Notes: generated by a model from the letters alone, not told the origin. DNA of 57,631 bases from JBDKFK01 sp039798745 (GCA_039798745.1 JBDKFK010000008.1:1-57631), one strand, 5' to 3'. Positions 1 to 7,956 are shown, numbered from the stretch's first letter. Translations and numbers: made by a program.

Positions 1-72
1 GGCAATGAGTTGCCGCCGGCCTGCACCGAACTGCCCGCGCAGTACCGGCAGCCTGCGGCACCGGCTCAATAG
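1..72 (+). CDS. C-terminal end of an upstream gene (partial)
   Basis: Frame 1 is open from the first base to a TAG at 70-72 and encodes a Pro/Ala/Gln-rich tail of 23 residues. It is far more GC-rich than the following genes. A strong hairpin follows 35 bp later, as expected at the end of a transcription unit. The tail is too short to assign a family, and the reading frame is inferred only from the open frame and the downstream hairpin. Confidence 0.4.
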   Translation, partial: GNELPPACTELPAQYRQPAAPAQ

Positions 73-107
73 CCTTTTCAAAGGAAGGAACGTTCTATAG
101 TTTGCCT

Positions 108-143
108 GTGTTCCTCTCTCCGAGTATTCGGAGAGAGGAACAC
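108..143. terminator. 16-bp perfect hairpin, probable terminator
   Basis: The arms at 108-123 and 128-143 are exact reverse complements around a GTAT loop. The stem lies between the end of the partial upstream gene and the nucleotidyltransferase. The downstream T content is weak (TATTTAC), so it could also be a processing or repeat hairpin. Confidence 0.55.
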
Positions 144-190
144 TATTTACACATAAAAAGAATATATTAGAATACATATAAATAAATCTT

Positions 191-943
191 ATGATTACAG
201 GAATAATTCTGGCGGGTGGTGACGGTACGCGTCTTAAATACCAAAACGCTAATAAAACAACAATTCCCTTCAACGGCAAACCGCTCATACAATACGGGCT
301 TGATCTTTTTAACGATATAACTGACAAAATAGTCATTGTGGTTGGCGCGTATCCTGAAAGTGTAAAGGCTGTTATCCACTCCCCTTCTGTCATCTATGCC
401 ATGCAGGCAGAGCGTCTTGGTACCGGGCATGCGGTGCAGGTTGCGGTAGCAGAAATGCAACGTCAGGGTCTTCATCCTGAAACGGTTATGGTTGGCTACG
501 GCGACCATATGATGTTTTATACAAAAGATATTATTACTCAGATGCTTAATCTGCATCAGCAGAAACAAGCCGCCATTACGCTTATCTCCACCGATCACGA
601 TGATCCCAACATGCTTGCCTGGGGCCGAATAATACGCGATTCTTCGGGTCATGTACTGGATATTATTGAGCAAAAAGACGCGACTGAAGAGCAGCGGCTC
701 ATGAAGGAGTTAAATACAGGGTTTTACTGCTTTGATTATGCCTTTTTAAAGCAAGCACTTCCCTTACTAAACAAATCGGCTCACTCAGGCGAAATTTACC
801 TCACAGATCTGGTCAAGGTTGCCAATACTACGCATCAAACGGTGGTAGCCTTCAAGATACCGTTTGAGTATGTAGGCATTGGTATAAATAACGCTGAACA
901 GCTTTCACAGAGCCAGTTACTTCATAAAGAAGTAAATGCTTAA
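191..943 (+). CDS. Sugar-phosphate nucleotidyltransferase (GlmU N-domain-like)
   Basis: This 250-residue protein has the nucleotidyltransferase fold signature: the glycine-rich loop LAGGDGTR (residues 8-15), a PFNGKPLIQY segment corresponding to the family P-x-x-GKP motif, and YGDHMMF near residue 107 as the metal and nucleotide Asp motif. YLTDLVKVA resembles the GlmU pyrophosphorylase sugar-site region. There is no left-handed beta-helix acetyltransferase domain, so it would be a stand-alone NDP-sugar pyrophosphorylase. It probably activates a hexose or N-acetylhexosamine phosphate for the glycan genes in this window. No Shine-Dalgarno precedes the ATG; a TATAAA at 177-182 sits 8 bp upstream. 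The sugar specificity cannot be read from sequence. Confidence 0.8.
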   Translation: MITGIILAGGDGTRLKYQNANKTTIPFNGKPLIQYGLDLFNDITDKIVIVVGAYPESVKAVIHSPSVIYAMQAERLGTGHAVQVAVAEMQRQGLHPETVMVGYGDHMMFYTKDIITQMLNLHQQKQAAITLISTDHDDPNMLAWGRIIRDSSGHVLDIIEQKDATEEQRLMKELNTGFYCFDYAFLKQALPLLNKSAHSGEIYLTDLVKVANTTHQTVVAFKIPFEYVGIGINNAEQLSQSQLLHKEVNA

Positions 944-953
944 TTTCGGATCA

Positions 954-1208
954 TCATTCTTCTCTTTCTACAGTAATAGTACACTCCGAAATAAGAGCCG
1001 CTATAGCACCTATTGCTGCAAGTACCGGCGCCAATACCGCTCCAATAACTCCAATAGTAAGTGGAAACTCAACAATCTCTTTATTGTTTTTGTCCTTTAT
1101 AATAATTCTTCGTATATTACCCTGTCTAATAAGTTCTTTTACTTTTCCGACTAACTGCTCTCCGTTAACTTTGAATGATTCTTCTTTTTTTGTTTTTTTT
1201 GCTACCAT
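954..1208 (-). CDS. DUF4342 small membrane-associated protein
   Basis: The 84-residue product has the DUF4342 pattern: a basic N-terminus, VNGEQLVGKVKELI, RRIIIKD, then a hydrophobic stretch (LTIGVIGAVLAPVLAAIGAI) and a short acidic end. The family's function is unknown; some members are fused to ubiquitin-associated-like domains. The start at 1208 is chosen over an upstream in-frame ATG at 1301 because a GGAGGTG Shine-Dalgarno lies 6-8 bp before it and the longer version would overlap the Nudix gene. It lies 19 bp downstream of the Nudix gene on the same strand, so the two are probably cotranscribed. Confidence 0.8.
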   Translation of the reverse strand: MVAKKTKKEESFKVNGEQLVGKVKELIRQGNIRRIIIKDKNNKEIVEFPLTIGVIGAVLAPVLAAIGAIAALISECTITVEREE

Positions 1209-1227
1209 GTATGCCGCACCTCCTTTC

Positions 1228-1701
1228 TTACGGTTGTAATGCTTTAACCGCGTACAACACTTTTCGTACGGTGTCTCTGATTGATAATGTATGTAGTTCA
1301 TTTCGTGGAACGTACCGCACTGCTATAGTATCCTGCTGATTCCCGTTTGAAAGCAGCTCTCCCCCACTCACGGTGACCATATAAAAACATCTATTTGATT
1401 TCCATGGACGTGGAGACTGAAGATCAAGGTAATATTCTGTATAGCACGCAATTGACTGGACTGCTTTATCTATAGTCAGCCCTGTCTCCTCCATAAATTC
1501 TCGGGCAAGGGCCTGTATGGCCTTTTCTCCTTCCTCTATACCTCCTCCGGGAAACTCCCAGGTCAGTGAAGTTTTATCCTGCACCATAAGGATGCTGTCA
1601 TCTTTCATAAACACGCCGTACGCGGCAGGACGATCAATATATTCCTCCTCAGCAAACTCGTGTTGTTTACCCAGTGAATCCAGACAGATAATGTTCTTCA
1701 T
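1228..1701 (-). CDS. Nudix hydrolase
   Basis: The 157-residue product has a complete Nudix box of the form G-x5-E-x7-REfxEExGL, centred on residues 52-74, with all metal-binding glutamates present. Nudix enzymes cleave nucleoside diphosphates linked to another moiety, for instance damaged dNTPs or NDP-sugars; the substrate is not predictable here. The N-terminal strand order and the 150-residue size fit a single-domain MutT-like enzyme. A TATAAT on this strand (1715-1720) is 13 bp upstream of the ATG. The DUF4342 gene follows in the same direction. Confidence 0.88.
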   Translation of the reverse strand: MKNIICLDSLGKQHEFAEEEYIDRPAAYGVFMKDDSILMVQDKTSLTWEFPGGGIEEGEKAIQALAREFMEETGLTIDKAVQSIACYTEYYLDLQSPRPWKSNRCFYMVTVSGGELLSNGNQQDTIAVRYVPRNELHTLSIRDTVRKVLYAVKALQP

Positions 1702-1731
1702 ATATCTAACCTAAATTATATCAAGCCGTAG

Positions 1732-2742
1732 TTAAAGAATTAATTTTTCGCTCAATGACTGTCCACGCTGGTTCATACGTATGGCATCCGCAAGCATAGG
1801 TGCCACACTCTCAACCTGAAATTTACCGGTCATCTGTAGCACCGGACTCTGGGGTATTGTATCGGTAATAAGAATTCTCTCAATGGGTGAATTGTACAAA
1901 CTCATACGCGCTCCGGGGGGAAATACGCCGTGTGTGGCGGCTGCGGAAACGCTTCGGGCACCTCCTTGTTCCAGGAGCATAAGCGCCGCAAGTTTCATAG
2001 ATAAACCCGTACTGATAAGGTCATCAATAATGACACAGTCCATCCCTTCAACATCACCCATAAGTCCCAGAGCGGCTGCTTTGTCATGTTGAGAATAGTC
2101 GCGGTCTTTATAGACAGATGCCATTCTTACCCGGGCTCTGTTGGCATATGCCTGAGTGCGTTTTACGCTACCGGCATCCGGTGAGACGAACATAGGGTTA
2201 TCCAGGTTCCACGCCTGAATTGCGGGTATAAGAATGTTACTGGCGTACAGATTATCCCATGGACCGGCAAATGCTCCTTCTATGGCCTCATTGTGAAGAT
2301 CCATGGTTATTATATGATCTATTCCTGCCTCTTCATAAATACGTGCCATAAGAGCTGCTGAAATAGGCACTCGTGGATTATCTTTTTTGTCCTGACGCTG
2401 ATAGCCAAAATGAGGAATAACTGCTGTGATTTTGTCGCCTGATGCTTTACGTGCAGCATCTGCCATGAGGATAAGTTCAATAATGTGCGCATCATCGTAG
2501 ATAGGTTGAACGATTGCTACGTCACGGTTTCTCAGATTATGTGTTATCCGCACTCGCTTTTCTCCATCAGCAAACTGAGATACTGGCTCTTGTATATCCA
2601 TCCCAAGGTGTCCGGCTATAGCGTGACCAAGTTTGCGGTTTGAAGATCCTGAAAGAAGTACAAGTTCGTCATCAAAGAAAGCGGTAAGTTCATCATTATG
2701 TGAACCCTCAATTTCATCAAATGTAATGGAGTCTTCAATCAT
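1732..2742 (-). CDS. prs: Ribose-phosphate pyrophosphokinase (PRPP synthetase)
   Basis: The enzyme makes PRPP from ribose 5-phosphate and ATP, the entry point to nucleotide and His/Trp synthesis. The 336-residue sequence shows the FADGE loop (57-61), the ATP motif HFGYQRQDKK (111-120), DLH (148-150), SPDAGSVKR (187-195) and the PRPP loop IDDLISTGLS (239-248). The usual Asp before Thr-Gly in the PRPP loop is Ser here. An extension of about 25 acidic residues precedes the normal start. It appears to be its own transcription unit. Family assignment is secure; full catalytic competence is inferred. Confidence 0.93.
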   Translation of the reverse strand: MIEDSITFDEIEGSHNDELTAFFDDELVLLSGSSNRKLGHAIAGHLGMDIQEPVSQFADGEKRVRITHNLRNRDVAIVQPIYDDAHIIELILMADAARKASGDKITAVIPHFGYQRQDKKDNPRVPISAALMARIYEEAGIDHIITMDLHNEAIEGAFAGPWDNLYASNILIPAIQAWNLDNPMFVSPDAGSVKRTQAYANRARVRMASVYKDRDYSQHDKAAALGLMGDVEGMDCVIIDDLISTGLSMKLAALMLLEQGGARSVSAAATHGVFPPGARMSLYNSPIERILITDTIPQSPVLQMTGKFQVESVAPMLADAIRMNQRGQSLSEKLIL

Positions 2743-2833
2743 AATTTCCTATAACAATTGTGCAACTGCCCACATCATATCACACAATTGGGGAACATTC
2801 AAAGATAATTGAAAATCTTATAGTATCACACTA

Positions 2834-3364
2834 TTAATAAAGCGATGGATGCACAAATGGGATGAGCGCAAATATAACCGCGTGACGGTAGTACTCGGTT
2901 CTGTCTATTACATTATGCGTGAGTGTGCCAACAGTGCCGCCTTTTTGTTTTGAGTTTGTCTGCTTGAATACAATGTCATCGGCTTCACCCAACTCCATGC
3001 CTTTTTTGATAAGCGCTATAAGTTTGTGAGGGAGCATAAATGTACCTGTTCTCCCCTTCCCTACCCTACCGTTCTTTGATTTTATGATAACCCAGGCGAA
3101 TGCTTCTGCGTCCCCATTTTCCACAAACTGTATACCACCCTCAATCCCTACCCAGTAATCGGCATCGGGTGTTTTGTGTATCGCGTTCTCTACTCTCTGG
3201 ATTGCCCCTCTTAAGGTTTCTTCTTCACTCATAGGCTGATCACTTACACCTGAGGAGGCTTTTACTTCATCAATCTCCCAGGGGGTGTCCGGAAACATTT
3301 CGGTAAAACCAAGAAGTGTTGCATTGCGTTTAACAGGGTTTATGGATGTTATGACTATTTTCAT
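2834..3364 (-). CDS. yjjX: Inosine/xanthosine triphosphatase (YjjX/DUF84 family)
   Basis: The 176-residue protein matches the YjjX family along its length: ITSINPVKRNA at the N-terminus, SSGVSDQPMSEEET, then YWVGIEGGI, and a C-terminal YYRHAVIFALIPF segment. These enzymes hydrolyse ITP, XTP and related non-canonical nucleotides to protect nucleic acids. It sits behind the PRPP synthetase gene in orientation but has its own TATAAT 9 bp upstream of the ATG. No other domain is seen. Confidence 0.88.
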   Translation of the reverse strand: MKIVITSINPVKRNATLLGFTEMFPDTPWEIDEVKASSGVSDQPMSEEETLRGAIQRVENAIHKTPDADYWVGIEGGIQFVENGDAEAFAWVIIKSKNGRVGKGRTGTFMLPHKLIALIKKGMELGEADDIVFKQTNSKQKGGTVGTLTHNVIDRTEYYRHAVIFALIPFVHPSLY

Positions 3365-3373
3365 GTATATGTA

Positions 3374-3379
3374 ATTATA
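3374..3379 (-). promoter_or_regulatory. -10 box of the yjjX-like gene
   Basis: A perfect TATAAT on the minus strand lies 9 bp before the ATG, which would place the transcription start at or next to the start codon. Confidence 0.5.
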
Positions 3380-3596
3380 TAGTATGTTTTAAGACGCTTG
3401 CATATGTGCTCATTTATCGAAGCATTATATATATATCATATGTATCAGTATGATATAATTAGCATCTACTTAGACTTTCCGATAGGCCTCTTTTTATAAA
3501 GATGCGCCTGTCTGAAATGCCTCAGCAACTTCACAATTGGGGAGAATAATTGTTTATCGGAATGCATACTATCACACAAGAAAGAAGGTGCAACCT

Positions 3597-4454
3597 ATGC
3601 GACATCGTAGTATAAGATTCGCACTCCTGCCACTCGTGCTGGCTATAGCCATCGCGTCATTTGGCAGTGTATCCACAGCTATGTCCGCGCCCGCGCCAGT
3701 GCCTGTTCGAGCTAATGAGCACATTGCGGGACTGCCGGCTTCGATCACCGGGCCTAGCACAGGCACGCATGGTCAGGAGATGACCTACATTGTGCGTACC
3801 ACGAATATAAGTGATACGCTGGTGATGAAGTCTACATTTGGTCTGTTTGTGATGAGTCTGGAGGCGAACGCCCCCTGTACCCTGCAGGACGGCGGCACCG
3901 CGACGCGTATTTCCTGCGCGGCCACGCTCTATCGGTTCACTATCCGCTCTGATTGGGGGCAGCGCATTACTATGTCGCTCCAGGGCGTTTTTAAGGATGT
4001 AGGTATAGACGGCGAACCACAGCCTTATCTAGACACGCGTGTTTTTCTCCACGGCGCAGATCAAAATCTGCTCGTTGGGGAAACGGGAAACTACGAGATC
4101 ACCGCAGTCAACCAGACCACGCAAACGTTGACGTATACGATGGATCTGGTGGTACTGAGCGGTATCCCTCGCCACGCCGCGCTCCAGGTAACCAAGAATC
4201 CATTAGGATGCAATGTTGTGATCGGTTTCGACGAATACGTGTTGCATTGCGAATGGGTTGTTGAGCCTGACCATATCGAGCAGCGGGATCTGGATATAAA
4301 ATGGACATTCCCCGGTCTTCATACGCTGCAGATTTACGGCGCTGTCGATGGTGTCAGTATCGGCACCCACACGCGCCGCTTCGGCATTGTTCAGATCGGC
4401 GAACTGCCGGCTGAGCCGTATGCGGACTTCATTCCTCTCGTTCGACACGCATAA
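3597..4454 (+). CDS. Secreted protein with Ig-like/DUF11-type repeats
   Basis: The 285-residue product begins with a clear signal peptide: basic MRHRSIR, a hydrophobic core of about 18 residues and a likely cleavage near AMS-AP. The mature part is beta-rich with two similar domains (roughly residues 45-150 and 155-275), each with alternating hydrophobic positions and conserved Cys, as in bacterial Ig-like surface domains. The ATG at 3597 is preferred to one 60 bp upstream because AAGAAGGTG precedes it and the signal peptide then starts at residue 1. Base composition is GC-richer than its neighbours. The function is unknown, perhaps a surface adhesin or stalk component. Confidence 0.65.
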   Translation: MRHRSIRFALLPLVLAIAIASFGSVSTAMSAPAPVPVRANEHIAGLPASITGPSTGTHGQEMTYIVRTTNISDTLVMKSTFGLFVMSLEANAPCTLQDGGTATRISCAATLYRFTIRSDWGQRITMSLQGVFKDVGIDGEPQPYLDTRVFLHGADQNLLVGETGNYEITAVNQTTQTLTYTMDLVVLSGIPRHAALQVTKNPLGCNVVIGFDEYVLHCEWVVEPDHIEQRDLDIKWTFPGLHTLQIYGAVDGVSIGTHTRRFGIVQIGELPAEPYADFIPLVRHA

Positions 4455-4460
4455 GCGCGG

Positions 4461-4492
4461 TGACAAACAATTATCTCCCCAATTGTTTGTCA
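4461..4492 (+). terminator. 12-bp hairpin after the secreted-protein gene
   Basis: The arms TGACAAACAATT (4461-4472) and AATTGTTTGTCA (4481-4492) are exact inverted repeats around an 8-nt loop, starting 6 bp after the stop codon. There is no long T-run, so this is a terminator or mRNA-stabilising hairpin. Confidence 0.55.
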
Positions 4493-4519
4493 TAATAAAC
4501 TGGAGTTTATTGCTAGATA

Positions 4520-4912
4520 TTAGCTTAATCGATATATGTATGCGTCGTCAATATATACATTATTTATAGTGCTAGCTTTAAATCTTATTTCAGAAACGCT
4601 TTTTGATTCCGTATTTATTGCTGATTTGAGTATTTTAATAAGATCATTATTAGAGTTAAGCAGAGTAATATTTTCTAGGCCTATTTCTTTTACATTATTA
4701 TTATTTCTGAATTTATTCACAAAATTTTCATAAACTTCATGAGTAGATTTATTATTAAATATGCTAGATGCGATCACTAGTCTCCATACTTTGCTATCAG
4801 AAATATAGAACCAAAAAAATGAATTTGGCTTAAGCATAGAGTTATCTAAAGCATGTAATAAATCCTTGGCTTTATCTATATCTGATTTTTCTAAGTTTAT
4901 TTTGTCTACCAT
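4520..4912 (-). CDS. Unknown protein paired with a HEPN gene
   Basis: The 130-residue product is AT-rich in coding and Asn/Ser/Lys-rich. I do not recognise a family. It has an N-terminal helical half and a central FFWFYISDSKVWRLVIAS segment that looks like beta strands. Its ATG overlaps the last 7 bp of the HEPN gene upstream, so the two are translationally coupled. Such coupling with a HEPN protein suggests an antitoxin or partner role, but the sequence shows no nucleotidyltransferase (MNT) motif. Composition unlike neighbours suggests transfer. Confidence 0.6.
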   Translation of the reverse strand: MVDKINLEKSDIDKAKDLLHALDNSMLKPNSFFWFYISDSKVWRLVIASSIFNNKSTHEVYENFVNKFRNNNNVKEIGLENITLLNSNNDLIKILKSAINTESKSVSEIRFKASTINNVYIDDAYIYRLS

Positions 4913-5331
4913 AGTGTTTCAATCCAGCCGACAATGATTTCAACAGAAGCTACCATATCCTTTGCATCGCTTTTACTAATTATATGATATCTTGTTTTTT
5001 CAGACCAGTCCTTTGCAACTTCCCATGCACTCTGTAGCTTTGTATTACTTTGAACAGTATTATCAAATAATGGCTTAACTCCGCTAACTGTAAGTATTTG
5101 GTTTAGGTCGTGTGTGTACAGTTGATCATATATTTTTCTTTCAGGCGGGTATGAATATTTTCCCACCTGCTTACAGTAACAGGCTTTAAGTGCTAATTCG
5201 ATTGCGTACCCCGCTAGGTAATATGCTCCGCTATTTTCATTGCTAGATAGCAATAAACGAGCTTCACTCAATCTTTTTCTTGCAATTTTTTTGCAAAGCG
5301 CAAAAGTAAGAGGCTTAATAATTAATGCCAT
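4906..5331 (-). CDS. HEPN-domain protein
   Basis: The 141-residue all-helical protein has the HEPN pattern: an N-terminal helix with RLSEARLLL, the AYYLAGYAIELALKACYCK helix, and a C-terminal WSEKTRYHI segment bearing the Arg and His expected in the R-x4-6-H neighbourhood (here R and H are only one residue apart, so catalysis is uncertain). HEPN proteins are often RNases in toxin-antitoxin or abortive-infection systems, or non-catalytic nucleotide-binding partners. It is the first gene of an AT-rich two-gene unit with the unknown ORF overlapping by 7 bp. Confidence 0.75.
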   Translation of the reverse strand: MALIIKPLTFALCKKIARKRLSEARLLLSSNENSGAYYLAGYAIELALKACYCKQVGKYSYPPERKIYDQLYTHDLNQILTVSGVKPLFDNTVQSNTKLQSAWEVAKDWSEKTRYHIISKSDAKDMVASVEIIVGWIETLW

Positions 5332-5350
5332 ATATTATTTGATATTATGC

Positions 5351-5451
5351 TTCAGTAACGAACCTAATATAATTCACGCAGTTACCTGTTGCAATAGAAT
5401 ATATTCGACAATAACGAGCGGTGGCAGCTTTGCATTGTTGAGGTTACTGAA
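5351..5451. repeat. Spaced 9-bp inverted repeat
   Basis: TTCAGTAAC at 5351-5359 and GTTACTGAA at 5443-5451 bracket a TATAAT (5368-5373) upstream of the HEPN gene. No gene is visible between 5332 and 5537. It may be a regulatory dyad or chance. Confidence 0.3.
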
Positions 5452-5478
5452 CTGCTTAAGCGGATTTATCTCGCTGAA

Positions 5479-5532
5479 ACCTCGCCGAACTAAAGCCCGC
5501 CTTCATCCAAAGTAGCATAACTTCGGCGAGGT
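5479..5532. repeat. 11-bp inverted repeat next to tRNA-Ser
   Basis: ACCTCGCCGAA (5479-5489) and TTCGGCGAGGT (5522-5532) are exact inverted repeats with a 32-nt loop, ending 5 bp from the 3' end of tRNA-Ser. It could act as the tRNA terminator or be a degenerate palindromic element. Confidence 0.45.
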
Positions 5533-5537
5533 GAAAG

Positions 5538-5624
5538 CGGAAGGGAGGGGATTCGAACCCCTGTAGACGTTGCCGCCTAACACGCTTTCCAGGCGTGCCG
5601 ATTCAACCACTCTCGCACCCTTCC
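5538..5624 (-). tRNA. tRNA-Ser (GGA)
   Basis: On the minus strand the acceptor arms GGAAGGG and CCCTTCC pair, followed by discriminator G. The anticodon stem CACGC/GCGTG encloses CTGGAAA, giving anticodon GGA. A long class II variable arm and the GTTCGAATC T-loop are present. CCA is not encoded. Confidence 0.95.
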
Positions 5625-5699
5625 TTGTAAATCTTACCCACTTATTACAAGCTCAATGTACAATAAGATTTAAGTTTAACTATTGTACCACACTAACCT

Positions 5700-6359
5700 A
5701 TGTTCCCTCTTAGTGACTCAACGCCAAAAAGAACGATTCCTTTTATCAATTATCTTATTATCGCAGTTAACATATACGTGTTCTATGTGCAGCTTACGGT
5801 GCCGGACCCTGACACGTTTATATATCAGTATGCCTTCGTCCCTTCGCAGTTCAGTATCTCCAATCCCGAAACATATATTTATATTTTCTACTCCATGTTC
5901 ATGCATGGCGGGTTTTTTCATATCATTTCCAATCTGTGGTTTCTGCGTATATTCGGCGATAATATAGAAGATGAGCTTGGACATCTCCCCTATCTGTTAT
6001 TCTATCTCGCGGCCGGAGTTGTCGCGACACTAGTGCAGTACGCTATCGCAGTAGACAGCATGATTCCCATAATTGGAGCATCGGGCGCCATATCGGGTGT
6101 TGCCGGCGCTTATTTTGTTTTTCATAACAGAGCAACAGTGCGTACTCTCATAACTTTTTTCATATTCTGGCAGATTATAGATCTTCCAGTAACGTTGTTT
6201 CTGGGTTACTGGTTTTTTATACAGCTTTTTAACGGAGTGGGATCGCTTGTGTCAAACTACAATGAGGGAGGCGTCGCTTTCATGGCACATGTGGGAGGGT
6301 TTGTGTTTGGATATTTTATCGCCAAGACCCTGGGAAGGCCTAATGGAGGCGCGGCATAG
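5700..6359 (+). CDS. Rhomboid family intramembrane serine protease
   Basis: The 219-residue protein has six or so hydrophobic segments and the rhomboid signatures: HGGFFHIISN with H74 and N78 in TM2, the GASGAISG motif with catalytic Ser128 in TM4, and AHVGG with catalytic His197 in the last helix. The family cleaves transmembrane substrates within the bilayer. A WFLRIFGD motif in loop 1 is also typical. It sits alone between tRNA-Ser and tRNA-Leu. TATTGT (5681-5686) precedes the ATG by 13 bp and no Shine-Dalgarno is seen. Confidence 0.93.
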   Translation: MFPLSDSTPKRTIPFINYLIIAVNIYVFYVQLTVPDPDTFIYQYAFVPSQFSISNPETYIYIFYSMFMHGGFFHIISNLWFLRIFGDNIEDELGHLPYLLFYLAAGVVATLVQYAIAVDSMIPIIGASGAISGVAGAYFVFHNRATVRTLITFFIFWQIIDLPVTLFLGYWFFIQLFNGVGSLVSNYNEGGVAFMAHVGGFVFGYFIAKTLGRPNGGAA

Positions 6360-6418
6360 GGGAAAATTCATAGGACGGATGATATAATTGGACAACGGGA
6401 GCCTTCGCATATGTGTAA

Positions 6419-6437
6419 GGCTTCGGCACCCGAAGCC
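6419..6437 (+). other. Hairpin overlapping the tRNA-Leu 5' end
   Basis: GGCTTCG (6419-6425) and CGAAGCC (6431-6437) are exact inverted repeats around a 5-nt loop; the right arm includes the first three bases of tRNA-Leu. It could be a leader structure competing with the acceptor stem, or a terminator for the rhomboid gene. Confidence 0.35.
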
Positions 6438-6521
6438 GGGGTGGCGAAATTGGCAGACGCGCAGGGCTTAGGACCCTGTATCTCTCAAAAAGATGTGGAG
6501 GTTCAAGTCCTCTCCCCGGCA
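6435..6521 (+). tRNA. tRNA-Leu (TAG)
   Basis: Acceptor arms GCCGGGG and CCCCGGC pair, with discriminator A. The anticodon stem CAGGG/CCCTG encloses CTTAGGA, giving anticodon TAG. A class II variable arm and GTTCAAGTC T-loop are present. The 3' sequence continues CCT, so CCA is not fully encoded. Confidence 0.95.
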
Positions 6522-6648
6522 CCTAAGAGGACGCTTGAGTTTTTTTCAAAATAAAATTTTTTAATTTGTTTCTCTAAAACTTTGCCTCAAAAATGTTCAA
6601 GTCTCCTTATCTTATAAATTTCAAAGTTTTACTTCTACTAAAAATTTC

Positions 6649-6677
6649 TTTACTTAATAATCAACGATCTATATAAT
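6649..6677 (+). promoter_or_regulatory. Promoter of the 6684 gene
   Basis: TTTACT (6649-6654) and a perfect TATAAT (6672-6677) are separated by 17 bp. The ATG begins 7 bp after the -10 box, which predicts a leaderless mRNA. Confidence 0.65.
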
Positions 6678-6683
6678 ATTGTT

Positions 6684-7172
6684 ATGACAGAACAAGAAGC
6701 GAATACTAGGAATATAGTTCCAGAAATTATTATCACACCAGACGACATGAAGAGATACTATGAGAGTGTAAAAAAACTCAACCCGAGAGTTTTAGAAATA
6801 ACGGCAGAAGAACTTTTAGCTCATAAAAGACAAGAAGTTAGACAAGAGTCACAACAGACTTCACAAGAAAGACAAGCAAGAATTGCTCAAGTTGCAGATC
6901 AAATTAAAATTGCTGGTGAAGATTATATTCCTTGGGATTTTCTTTTTTTGGAAGATCCAGCATCGGCTGGAACTCAGACTGTACGCTTGAATCATCACGT
7001 AGATCCAAATACTCAAGATGTATCAACATCGTTTGATGTTAGATTACCAAATCGGGAGATGCTTCATTTACCTGGAACGCCAAGTGAATGGTCCACTGGA
7101 ACCAGGGGAAACCTTGCATTACAACAAATGGTAGCAGCAAGAATATTTGACAGTAGTTCCACAAGTCAATAA
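6684..7172 (+). CDS. Hypothetical protein, charged
   Basis: The 162-residue soluble protein is not recognised. Residues 20-75 are rich in Glu, Arg and Gln (a run of RQE/SQE repeats) and likely form a long helix or coiled coil. The second half contains more strand-like sequence and a Thr/Ser-rich tail. There is no signal peptide or membrane segment. It has a good promoter immediately upstream. The GNAT gene begins 16 bp after its stop, so the two may form a pair in which this protein is a partner or substrate. Confidence 0.6.
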   Translation: MTEQEANTRNIVPEIIITPDDMKRYYESVKKLNPRVLEITAEELLAHKRQEVRQESQQTSQERQARIAQVADQIKIAGEDYIPWDFLFLEDPASAGTQTVRLNHHVDPNTQDVSTSFDVRLPNREMLHLPGTPSEWSTGTRGNLALQQMVAARIFDSSSTSQ

Positions 7173-7188
7173 ATTAGTAATATCTTTT

Positions 7189-7680
7189 ATGTCAGAGATA
7201 CAAATTAGTGATTTAGGCATTGTCACAGATTCCAAATTTGGATTAAAAACCAAGGGGGAGAGAGAGGCTCCGTTACCTGTAACTGTTGAGGATATAAATC
7301 CAGATGAAGCAAAAGAGATCTTGATACAATTCGGCTATAAAGAAGATACAACCGGTCAAGCAAGTGTTCATGAAGCAGTTGAAAGAATGCGTAATGGTGA
7401 ACAACGATATTTTACAGCTAAAGATCCTCAAACAGGTAAAATTGTAGGTTTGAGTTCTGTTTCACAGCATAAAGATAATACTGTTTATCTTGAGGTACTC
7501 CCAGATTTTCAGGGAAGAAGGATTGGTCCACAACTAATTGATGGATTAAAGCAACGATATTCCCGCTTGAGTCTAGAAAATACAATAGGTAGCAACGGAC
7601 ATGCTTTCTATGAGAATTTAGGATTTCGAGATGAAGGCATGCGTGGACATATGGTATGGGAAAAACCTGAGGTAAAATAG
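7189..7680 (+). CDS. GNAT family N-acetyltransferase
   Basis: The 163-residue product shows the GNAT core in its second half: a strand (VYLEVLPDF), the acetyl-CoA loop QGRRIGPQLI corresponding to the Q/R-x-x-G-x-G/A motif, and the C-terminal AFYENLGFRDEG motif. The acceptor is unknown. A TTG start at 7147 would overlap the upstream gene; the ATG at 7189 is preferred. Gene order suggests coexpression with the hypothetical gene at 6684. Confidence 0.82.
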   Translation: MSEIQISDLGIVTDSKFGLKTKGEREAPLPVTVEDINPDEAKEILIQFGYKEDTTGQASVHEAVERMRNGEQRYFTAKDPQTGKIVGLSSVSQHKDNTVYLEVLPDFQGRRIGPQLIDGLKQRYSRLSLENTIGSNGHAFYENLGFRDEGMRGHMVWEKPEVK

Positions 7681-7754
7681 TTTCCACTATCTTTCAATTA
7701 GTTCACTTTCTTCGTATAATAACCAATGGAGAAATTGCTTTCCTTAAGAACAAA

Positions 7755-7849
7755 TTGATCATTTTCGGTAACTTCTGGGTCTTGGTAAGCAACCATGATT
7801 TTGGTAATCCAGGGGAGAAAGTGTTCAAAAGAAAGTCCCTCAGGGGCAC
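7755..7849 (+). repeat. 95-bp direct repeat, copy 1
   Basis: This segment matches 8385-8479 at equal length with about eight differences. It lies directly upstream of the small membrane protein gene at 7963. The region 7681-7950 holds no other gene. Confidence 0.85.
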
Positions 7850-7950
7850 TAGAGAGGCCAATTTTGGAGTTCGATATGTCAGAATTGTTCCAGAGGAATG
7901 ACGAGACCTTCTTTATTAAGTTGCTACAACATCTTATATGTGATCTGCGT

Positions 7951-7956
7951 TATACT
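7951..7956 (+). promoter_or_regulatory. -10 box of the 7963 gene
   Basis: TATACT is 6 bp before the ATG at 7963, supporting that start over an in-frame one at 7795 that lies inside the repeat. Confidence 0.45.

Noticed and set aside
167..673. 168-residue minus-strand ORF
   Set aside because: It is a shadow of the nucleotidyltransferase gene, with no motif or start signal.
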